Source: Trigonopsis variabilis (taxonomy: Eukaryota > Ascomycota > Trigonopsidomycetes > Trigonopsidales > Trigonopsidaceae). Taken from it: a DNA stretch of 64,000 nucleotides. Shown piece after piece: positions 56,144 through 64,000 of the stretch; within the stretch, counting starts at the first letter, position 1; every line of letters starts with the position of its first letter. The DNA is taken from assembly GCA_003707065.3 (NCBI GenBank), contig PPXM03000010.1, positions 186,001 through 250,000 of the forward strand, read 5' to 3'. A program made the position numbers and the translations under genes. The notes below the pieces were generated by a model, which was not told the DNA's origin, ran no database searches, and saw nothing but the letters and a program-made list of their open reading frames with translations.

Positions 56144-56453
56144 GCGTGATTAACAAGGGAGGATGGGACGATATTTGAGTCGAAAGATACTGATACCACA
56201 AAACAATGGTTAGACAACCAAGTATGTTTGGAATATCATCACGTGATTCTATCCACAAGTCAGGGTACAAGGATTACTAAACCGCCAATGAACAAAGAGA
56301 AAAATAACGAAACAGAATGATTATTTACAAGAAGAGTCACGATGAAGTAGATGGAAATTTAAAGGAGGAGGAGATTTGGAAAAGGCGGCAGCTGCGTATC
56401 TAGGGAGAGCAGATAGGCTCTATGCATAGAGAAAGAGCAATTCGGTGAAAATC
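56144..56453. other. Intergenic, 310 bp
   Basis: ERG5 promoter and 3' flank of the rhomboid-like gene; includes the CACGTG at 56240-56245. Confidence 0.5.
56240..56245. promoter_or_regulatory. CACGTG site upstream of ERG5
   Basis: ATCACGTGAT, a 10-bp palindrome 97 bp before the ERG5 start. A bHLH factor, such as an SREBP-like regulator of sterol genes, could bind; this is inference. Confidence 0.4.
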
Positions 56454-57422
56454 TTATCTCCTTAACCTTCTGAGAGACACACCAAAGTTAGTTGTCAGTG
56501 TTCTTTTAAAAGCACCACGGGACGCCTCCACTAGTCGACCCAAATTTGTCCATCGAACGGCCAAGATCCATAGACAAGATCCAGCCAACCAACCTGAAAT
56601 AGATGTAAGGTAGGGTAGACCCGATACAAACTGACCAGCGTAAGATGAAAAACCAGACAAGTCTCTATTTCTTTGTGCAAAGGCCTCGATATCATGGTAA
56701 ATGTACCAAGCGCCAAAAAGAGATACGGGAACTCCAAACTCTTTGATTCCAAGTAGCGGGATTCGGAGCGATGGAAGAGTTACTGATAGAAAACCCACTA
56801 GTGAAGCTGTGGCAGGACTTCCACCCGTCACATAGAGATCGGTCTCGGTGCGATCTTGATTGAGCTTGATCAGATATGGTAGAGTGCCCCATGATCCTCC
56901 ACAAAGGTAAATTAGAAATGCAGTTGAAGGGGCCATCATGCTAGCAATGGCACGGATGCTATAGAAGCAAAGAAATGAATTCACCACAGTGTCAATAGGC
57001 GTATCATTTGCAAACAAACTAGTTATACTAGTATACCATGGCGAATTCGTATTGATGGTGAAATTGCGCATCCATGCATTGATATCTTGGGGCTCTGAAT
57101 TCTTTGCTGGTTCGTCCAGACTTTTTATCTTGTTGCTTTTTTCCTTTTCCCTTCTCTCCGCTAAATGTTGTCCAAACCCCGTTAATGCAATCAGTCCAGA
57201 TACTCCAATAGCCAGGGTCACTCCTTTCAGTGGAGAGATATATAATAATTCTTCTTTCTTAGGATCAATTTTGGTCCGTTTCTCTGGCGGCACAAAACTT
57301 TTCGATGACTTTCTTGTAGTCCGCCTTAACTGGGCATATCCCCGCCTTAATTTCTTCATAACTGGGCCATTGCAACGATGCAGCCCTAAATTATATCTAT
57401 TCAGTATTATTTTTCTAAACAT
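56454..57422 (-). CDS. Rhomboid-like membrane protein, probably mitochondrial
   Basis: 322 residues from the ATG at 57422; one exon. The first 50 residues are rich in Arg/Lys without acidic residues (MFRKIILNRYNLG), like a mitochondrial presequence. Five or six hydrophobic segments follow. The order SPWYTSITSLFAND, then FLIYLCGGSWGTLPYL, GGSPATASLVGF and SYAGQFVSGLPYL follows a rhomboid fold. A serine lies in GGSPA, but the His expected in the last core helix seems replaced (SSYAGQFVSG). It may be an inactive rhomboid relative; the assignment rests on weak similarity. Confidence 0.6.
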   Translation of the reverse strand: MFRKIILNRYNLGLHRCNGPVMKKLRRGYAQLRRTTRKSSKSFVPPEKRTKIDPKKEELLYISPLKGVTLAIGVSGLIALTGFGQHLAERREKEKSNKIKSLDEPAKNSEPQDINAWMRNFTINTNSPWYTSITSLFANDTPIDTVVNSFLCFYSIRAIASMMAPSTAFLIYLCGGSWGTLPYLIKLNQDRTETDLYVTGGSPATASLVGFLSVTLPSLRIPLLGIKEFGVPVSLFGAWYIYHDIEAFAQRNRDLSGFSSYAGQFVSGLPYLTSISGWLAGSCLWILAVRWTNLGRLVEASRGAFKRTLTTNFGVSLRRLRR

Positions 57423-57637
57423 ATCTGTCACCAACGTAGATAGATCCGTCAACTAATGTTCACCTCGTTGTCATGTCCAGTAGATTCACACGAGAAGCAA
57501 CACTGAATGTAACAAGTTCCTTCTAACAGGACGACAGAGTGAGTAATAAACAGATTCTTATGTCCAATATATTACGAAAAAACTAAACGCCTATATTTAC
57601 ATTTCAGACATTAAGACCGACGTTCAGTATTAATATG

Positions 57638-60146
57638 TTACCAGTAATAACCACTGAAGTTCACCATATCCAATAGTTGTACACATTTCGAGCCTCGGTG
57701 TTTGCCTAGCTTACTGCAATGTATCAGGAACGAGCGTAACGCTAGACGAAATGCATACACTTCTTCAGGATGAATATCAACTCCATTGGAGATTTTCAGA
57801 CATAGACTTAGAACTGACTGCAAGACTTCGAGAAGACCCTCGTGACAAACGTTCGTGAGTGAACCTTTAGACAGAAATAGGCCTAATGAGATTTCGTCCA
57901 AAAGGGCAGAATGAGCCAGCGAAAGATCATCCAGGCCATAAGAAGATCGTTGGTCATGAGAAGATTCTTCTATTGATCGAATGAGCATGATAAATTTCGA
58001 CATTGCGACACGAATGATATTGTTCCAGACGTAGGAATAGAGAGTAACGATGAAATGGGTTGCTTCGACAAGAAATCTCGCAGCGAGAGCCGAATGAGGA
58101 AGAGATCGCCTCGGAAGCGTCTCCAAAGTATACTTGACTCTGATGATTTGCAACTGTAGAGAAAAGACTTTTTTGTAGGAGTGTTCGCTAGCAGACGTAA
58201 AAATCAACTTGATCAGCGGCGGTAGAGAGAAGGAGAATTGAAGAAAATCAAGTGCATGGATACTTGTCGATCTCTTACAGGGCTCGAATTCTTCCTCGGT
58301 CATGTCTTTTATTCCATAGAAAAGTATATTCCCTGCATGCACTTGAAGATAAGAAAATGCTAGACTAAATTCAGAAGCATTCGGAGGCCAATTTCTGTCT
58401 CCATTCACATGCATACTCATCCTCCCCCCAGCGCGATAGACGTTAGCTTTTCTTTCTGTGCAAGGCAAATTAGGGTCAAACAAAGCCTCTTGAAGCAGTT
58501 CAACAGCAATATTGTCACAAAAGAATCCATAGTTGCATATATCCTTCATGCTCGATTCAAGATTTGCTTTGAGAAGCAAGTCAACAAGAATGCCGTTGAC
58601 TTTGCCAGAAAAGCCATCGATAATAGAGATATATGAGTTTAATCCTAGTTCCAGTGGCATAGTGGGAAGAACCGCCAAAGCATCAGGGAAAAGGAATTCT
58701 TCCAACTTGCGATCAAAGCCTAAGGCACTCGATGTGGGGCCAATAGGTGCCTCAGCCATGATGGCACGCACTTTCGAAATGTCGCCACTGATGAGATCCA
58801 TTGAACGATTTGTATTTTGAGCCTGGATAAAAGAAGTATCACGGACCCCATTAAGCATATCTTTGATCAGAAGTCTCACTGCAGAGTAATCTTGAACTGT
58901 TTTAGGCCAAGGAAGAGCTTTAAGGCAATCAAGCTCATTATCCGATATCAAAGGGCATCTCTGACGTTCATTCAATTGCTCTAATATAGTCATACTATGT
59001 CGACATTGATGAATCTTCTTGGCCATCTCTGCTGGGATAAAACACGGCATGACAAGTTCTGCTTCATAAAGCTGTATGTAAGACAACGCTTGGCTGAGCC
59101 ATGTCATGAACATAGAGCCGAAAAGTGCCAGTATGAGCTCATTCTGACTTATACGGGCCATTTGTTCGATACCGTCTAGTAAGCTCAATACAGTAATCTG
59201 CTTGGTCAAAGCAAGGTCAATGGGAATTAGCCCTTCAATTGACAGAAGAACTGGGTAAAGGCGACTAGAAACGACGACTAGGTGGATAAATCCTCGAGTG
59301 AAAGATACATGCGTGTCGATTACTCGAACAGTTGACATCAAAAGGCTGTTGAGACTGGTGAAAAAGACGATAAGCAAGGGTTGCGTTATAGCAGATACCT
59401 TGCCCAATGTCGCCGAGGTCAACCGACTAAGTCTATAGAGAACGGATCCTAGTTTAATCGCGGCATCAGACAGAGCCAAAGTAGTAGATCTTGACGTGGA
59501 AAGAAGTCGGATTGAGCTGTTTGAGTAAGCAAATAATTTGCAAGCGTCATCATATTCAAACATAAGAGAAGGAAGACCACAAGTGAGTTGTTTGAGACAC
59601 TAAAATTAGTTTTGGAAGGAGGAAAAGATCCTAACCTTGAACAGAAACTCCCTATTGACAGTCTTAGAGAGGGTCTGATTAAAGTCGCGTTCCGATTTGG
59701 CAAAGAATTGGTCTGTCTCTAGATCTCCTAAGTCACAAAGAGGCATCTTTTGATCCATATCGGGCGTATTGTAAAATTGTTCCCAAGATCGTATTTTTGG
59801 CGACTCATAGTCAGCGTTCAGATTTCTCCAAAAGTCATACCTCCGCAGCACTCCATGGTGGTTTGTGACTGTTCAGCATAGTCTCGGTGTCTGGACAGCT
59901 GTCAGATACTTCTTTCAATATAGATGTGGCTTCAACAAGTGAAACCCGCAGGGCTAGCATATCAGTAGAGGAGTTACTCTTGTCATTGAATCTCCAAAAA
60001 GATTCAGATTGTTCAGAGAGAAAGTCATGTGTAGATTTAGAAGCTATTGGGTTTAGTCCAACAGAAAGTTGAGATGCTTTAAGGCGGAAGTTCTTTAGGG
60101 ATAGGCGGTCATTGAGCGCATCCTCATTAGGATCGTTAGAATGCAT
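57638..60146 (-). CDS. Gamma-tubulin complex component, GCP6/Alp16-like
   Basis: Exons complement(57638..59599, 59636..59803, 59841..60146), introns 36 and 37 nt; 811 residues. GCPs form the gamma-tubulin ring that seeds microtubules at spindle pole bodies. Exon 3 begins CLKQLTCGLPSLMFEY, like GCP N-terminal grip regions. The C-terminal grip is recognisable in FSFSLPPLIKLIFTSASEHS and YKKVFSLQLQIIRVKYTLE. Sequence is divergent and shorter than animal GCP6, closest in style to fission yeast Alp16; GCP5 cannot be ruled out. Divergent from EAF7 with 214 bp between starts. Confidence 0.78.
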
Positions 60147-60360
60147 AACGATTAAGTTCTATCATTAAAAAGATCAGCCACCATTAGTGCACTAAACTCA
60201 GGCGATGTTCAACTGTACTCTTAAATGAAAGGGAGGACAGCTTTGTGTGGATCGTCGAGCAGCGAATCTTCATCACGCGCTCGAGCGCGCTACACATAAA
60301 CTCTGCTGGCTTTGGTAACGTCCTGGACTGCTCACCGTCGATTCTTCGTCTCAGTACATC

Positions 60361-61034
60361 ATGTCCTCAAGTCGAATTTGGACACCCCAGAATGAGACGG
60401 CTTTATTGAGAGAAATATGTTTTGTCCGGCCGGTTGGTGAGTTGGGAGGCTAACAGGATGGTTAAGGTGACTGACGATTAGGGATGCATAAACATTTCAG
60501 GATGACTGAGATAGCAAGCAGGGTGAATGAAGGACTAGATGATCAGGAGAGGTTCACGATTGAAGATGTTTGGGACAAACTACGGGAGTTGTATGATCTA
60601 GAAGGTTTAGAGGAACAAGTAAGTGGTACCTTTGGCGCAGTTGAATTGACTTGAAGGAGCTTGAAGACGGCGGAGATTATCATGTGTTTGAGTTACCGTA
60701 CGACGACTTTGGAGAAATAATTGTCGCTCATGGGCAGGCAGAAGAATCGAGTGATGAGGACGCTGAATCTGGGGGTTCCGACAAGGAGGAAAGCGAGTCA
60801 GAGCAAGAAAGTAAAAAGATTCGGAAGGGAAGTTATAAAGGAAAAAGAACAAGAGCGCGGGCCAGTATAGGGAATCGAAATTCAGCCAAGAAAGAAGACG
60901 AAGAAAGTGAAAAGAGAGAGGGTGAATCAGATATCGAAACTCCTAAAAGCAAAAAAGCCAAAGTCATGAAACATTCTACGTCTAGTTCTTTAAGACCTCC
61001 ACCTCCGCGACGAAGCACTCGGCAGAAAAAATAA
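60361..61034 (+). CDS. EAF7: NuA4 acetyltransferase subunit Eaf7 (MRGBP)
   Basis: Join(60361..60436, 60482..60618, 60657..61034), introns 45 and 38 nt, 196 residues. Part of the Eaf5/7/3 module of the NuA4 histone acetyltransferase. The CT20 domain reads WTPQNETALLREIC, RPVGMHKHFRMTEIASRVNE and VWDKLRELYDLEGLEE. FELPYDDFGEII follows, then an acidic/basic low-complexity tail (residues 110-196) with KKAK and RSTRQKK nuclear signals. Size is normal for the family. Confidence 0.92.
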
Positions 61035-61161
61035 TTAGGCAAGGTGGAACGAAATGGGGTAAAGATTCTCGTTTCGTGGTGCGATTGTACCGTAGCCATT
61101 ACATCAATTAATCATAGCAAAATATGAGTAGATTTATAGAAGATACTGGATTTTGGATGAC

Positions 61162-61573
61162 TTAAACCTGCTTATCATTGATTCCAAGAAGCTCAACCTC
61201 AAACTAGGGGGTTAGTTGGGCGCAACATGTAACGCACAATCAAAGTAGCATTAGGCGGGATGAGGCCAGGATAGCCACGAGGACCATAGGCGTAATCACC
61301 AGTAATGGTCAATCGGGCCTTTTCACCCAAGGAAAGCTGGGGGACTCCCTCGTCCCAACCACGAATCACACGTCCAACACCAATTGGGGTTTGGAAAGGC
61401 TTGCCTCGATCGCGGGAGGAGTCGAACTTGGTTCCATCTTCCAATGTACCGACATAGTGAATAGAAACGACATCGCCAGTCTTGGCAAAAGTCTTGCTGT
61501 CACCTTGATATTAGCATAATTCCAATTGACTGATCTACTAACCAGGAGAAATAGGATCAATAGTCACACCCAT
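61162..61573 (-). CDS. FPR1: FK506-binding protein FKBP12
   Basis: Exons complement(61162..61203, 61238..61503, 61543..61573), introns 34 and 39 nt; 112 residues. Peptidyl-prolyl isomerase and the cytosolic receptor for FK506 and rapamycin. Starts [12 protein letters not shown]; then [54 protein letters not shown] and [17 protein letters not shown]. The drug-contact residues Tyr, Asp, Trp and the last Phe are present. The last strand comes from exon 3, and reading through the 34-nt intron would replace it with an unrelated tail. Confidence 0.96.
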
Positions 61574-62829
61574 GTTTGTATGATGAAGAGGCAAAAATCC
61601 CCACGCCAAAAGTGATGGCAACGGCAAAATTGCAACCAAACGTTACTGCGCGACTGTCAGGGGTGCAACATGAGTAGGCGGGAGAATATGTCCCCTCGAA
61701 GCTCCATTTAAAGAAGAAAGCACTTATAGCAGAAGCACCGCAAATGTGCGGTGAAACGTGGAAGCAAATAGAAGGAGGCAGTCCGGTATTCTACTTCTTA
61801 TTGAGATATAGCAAACAGGACATAACGTATCATAATCTATTGAAGCAATTGACAACAATTGCTCGAGTGCGGCAGTTTGCAAGCTCGTAAGAGGGAAAAT
61901 CAGTATGGGCTACATTACGATCCGCAGATCATGCCAATAGATGATCATAGGCATGTGATTTCTTAGCCGGGCGTCCAGGAGGGCAGATAAACACCTTTCG
62001 GAATACAGTCGGTCCGAAAATCACATTAGCAAGAAACTTAGAAAGAAATGTGAATTTCATAATAACTTGACAAGTGTGAAAACAAGGGAGAGTGATAGGT
62101 GTGAGATTGGGGCCTTCGCCTAAATATAGAATAACTGCAGTCCCGAGTGTCGTTCGAGGCTAAAAAACATAAAAAGACTAGAATCACTGATTTATCCATA
62201 TCCGATGAAAACTTCTAGGGGCGTATAGATGTGATTGCATGAACGCGTTGGTCTCGGTGAAGGCTCGGGTGAAGTTTGGTCCCCAACAAATGACGATTAC
62301 AAGGTAAACTAAGTTAAACAGGAAATCTTAGTACTGTGCTGCTAATGTCTAAAAGGATTGCATTCTAGACTGAGTGAGAGAATAAGGCTGAAGTCGACTG
62401 GTCTGGTAGAAATATTACTGCTAGGGACAGTTGCTTTTGTAGGAAGGCGCTATCGCAAGGAGGAGTAAGCCATTACTTACGTTGGACGGTCCCGTCACAT
62501 GCATACTAACCGACAAGACAGGATAATAAATAGTCGTAATTAAGAAATGAAAAGTTAAATACATGTAAAGGTTGGAAAGTTTGTAGCGAGGATTTGCTGA
62601 AGATCATATCGGCTAAGCGGAAAGAAGTATAAGTTAAAGCGCCGAGGTAATTCTGGGGCTAAGTTACGGGTAAGAGGATTATTACTTAACCCCACATCCC
62701 CCTCCGAAGAAATCAGTCAACCAGTCTCCGTGGTTCCTTTGTCAAACTTGATGGCCATATCGTTAAGAGTATCAATAAGAGCAATTAGAAAGGTAGAGAT
62801 CTTGACAGCTAGGGTGCTAACATGGTCAG
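61574..62829. other. Intergenic, 1256 bp
   Basis: Divergent region between FPR1 and the carnitine acetyltransferase gene and the longest unexplained gap in the window. A short ATG frame at about 62240 encodes a basic peptide that could be a distant targeting exon, but this is unsupported. No repeat or RNA gene seen. Confidence 0.4.
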
Positions 62830-64000
62830 ATGCCTCACTTACGTCAATCTTCAACCTCGGCGGCTGCTCATTCCTATAAGGAAGACTTAAGTAAGGGAGC
62901 GCTTTACCGATTCCAAGATTCATTGCCCAATCTCCCTGTTCCATCATTACAGGAGACCGCTGCCAAGTATTTGAAATCCGTCCATGCTGTGGTCAGTCCT
63001 GAACAATACAAGGTCACAGAGGCTGCAGTAAAGGATTTTATTAAGCCTGGTGGAGAGGGAGAAAGATTACAAAAGCGACTGATGGAACGAGCGTCTGATC
63101 CTAAAGTTCGAAATTGGATTTATGACTGGTGGAACGACGCTGCTTATCTGACTTACCGAGAACCGGTGGTTCCATATGTCAGCTACTTTTACGGATATAA
63201 TGATGATCGACTACGGCGAGATCCTGCTAAACGTGCTGCTGCCATTGTGACGGCTGCTCTGCAGTTTAAGAATCTTGTTGATTCTGCCAAGTTGGAGCCA
63301 GAGTATATGAGGAAACAACCTCTTTGTATGGATTCTTACCGATACATGTTTAATACTTGCCGCAAGCCTCTTCCAGTGCGAGATGATGCCGTGAGTTTTG
63401 AGCCAAAGGACAACGAGCACATCATTGTCATTAGAAAAAACAGATTTTTCAAGGTGCCCTATATCGTTGATAGTGCGCAACTCAGTACCAAAGAGCTTGA
63501 AGATCAATTCAACTTTATTTATAAATTAGCCAATGTCGAGCATCTGCCCGTTGGTGTTCTGACCAACGGCAATCGAGACCTATGGGCCCTTGCCTACTCG
63601 GAACTATCCTCCGATCCCGTCAACAAACAGTCGTTGTTAGATATCGAGTCTAGTGCGTTTGTTGTGGCTCTAGATTCGGCTGACCCAGTCACTCTGGAAG
63701 ACCGTGCTCATCAATTTTGGCACGGAGATGGACGGAACCGATGGTCAGATAAGCCTTGCCAGTTCTTTATCTGTGACAATGGTGTCGCTGGGTTCCAGGG
63801 TGAGCATTCAATGATGGACGGTACTCCTACTCTCCGGTTAAATGATTATGTTAATGATGTCATTGCCAAGGGCAAAGTGGAATATGGCTCATCCGAACGC
63901 GCGCTGGCTCAACCAAGTGAACTCATCTTTAACTTAACTCCCAGTCTAAACGAAAAAATCAACCAGGCCGCTTATACATTTGACACAAACATTGCTGCTC
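62830..64000 (+). CDS. CAT2: Carnitine O-acetyltransferase (3' cut by window edge)
   Basis: Open from the ATG at 62830 to the window end, 390 codons visible. Moves acetyl groups between CoA and carnitine in mitochondria and peroxisomes. The start MPHLRQSSTSAAHSYKED could be a targeting presequence. The family start is seen in YRFQDSLPNLPVPSLQETAA, then WIYDWWNDAAYLTYREPVVP, YVSYFYGYNDD, FKVPYIVD, and the catalytic histidine in GEHSMMDGTPTLRLNDYV at about residue 325. About 220 C-terminal residues lie beyond the window. CAT2-like by overall pattern; YAT paralogues are not strictly excluded. No intron in the visible part. Confidence 0.93.
   Translation, partial: MPHLRQSSTSAAAHSYKEDLSKGALYRFQDSLPNLPVPSLQETAAKYLKSVHAVVSPEQYKVTEAAVKDFIKPGGEGERLQKRLMERASDPKVRNWIYDWWNDAAYLTYREPVVPYVSYFYGYNDDRLRRDPAKRAAAIVTAALQFKNLVDSAKLEPEYMRKQPLCMDSYRYMFNTCRKPLPVRDDAVSFEPKDNEHIIVIRKNRFFKVPYIVDSAQLSTKELEDQFNFIYKLANVEHLPVGVLTNGNRDLWALAYSELSSDPVNKQSLLDIESSAFVVALDSADPVTLEDRAHQFWHGDGRNRWSDKPCQFFICDNGVAGFQGEHSMMDGTPTLRLNDYVNDVIAKGKVEYGSSERALAQPSELIFNLTPSLNEKINQAAYTFDTNIAA

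Noticed and set aside
56989-57456. Plus-strand frame of 155 codons over the rhomboid-like gene
   Set aside because: Antisense of a coding exon with a hydrophobic composition caused by the opposite strand; no motif.

Overview
This is 64 kb of nuclear DNA from a fungus. It holds compact, mostly housekeeping genes: about 36 protein-coding genes, alternating between strands and often sharing short divergent promoters. Fungal markers include a Zn2Cys6 transcription factor, the ergosterol C-22 desaturase CYP61/Erg5, the TFIIIC subunit Tfc7, the NuA4 subunit Eaf7, a Mak32-type sugar-kinase homologue and several fungus-only families (SAP-domain membrane protein, GGG-W-G family, RPL-TIR family). The set looks dikaryan, perhaps an early-diverging ascomycete. 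That placement is inference and was not tested.

The most striking genome-wide trait is intron size. I resolved about 58 introns by hand from GT/AG borders, reading-frame phase and protein similarity. Roughly 36 are 40 nt or shorter, down to 31-33 nt, and many have a CTAAC/CTAAT-like branch site 8-15 nt before the acceptor. A minority are 65-228 nt. Many genes therefore appear as broken open frames and are given here as exon joins.

Layout. 1-5.5 kb: NIPA-type transporter (cut by the window edge), a fungal unknown, ubiquitin-eL40, RRN7, eIF5A. 5.6-11.4 kb: a solo LTR just before VPS52, a SAP-domain membrane protein, an HPP-family membrane protein. 11.4-19 kb: Zn2Cys6 regulator, ALA1, an acidic unknown, GPALPP1/DUF3752. 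19-27 kb: VPS8, two small basic unknowns, ATG6/Beclin with a second solo LTR just before it. 28-37.3 kb: ERO1, TFC7, SF3B3/RSE1, FAF2/UBX protein. 37.5-46 kb: importin beta (KAP95), LSM7, PAN3, adenylate kinase 6, ITPase. 46-52 kb: Mak32-like kinase, a Ty3/Gypsy pol fossil, cyclase-associated protein, mitochondrial uS4. 52-64 kb: MCT-like MFS transporter, ERG5, a rhomboid-like membrane protein, a GCP6-like gamma-tubulin complex protein, EAF7, FKBP12, and carnitine acetyltransferase (cut by the right edge).

There is no biosynthetic cluster, CRISPR array, tRNA or rRNA that I can support. Three vesicle-traffic/autophagy genes (VPS52, VPS8, ATG6) lie within 20 kb, two of them with a solo LTR in the promoter. 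No dedicated novel multi-gene system is evident. The points most worth a second look are the ultra-short introns, including one that is a multiple of three with no stop, the LTR-donated promoters, the odd end of VPS52, the unusual ubiquitin, and a few orphan or unexplained stretches.
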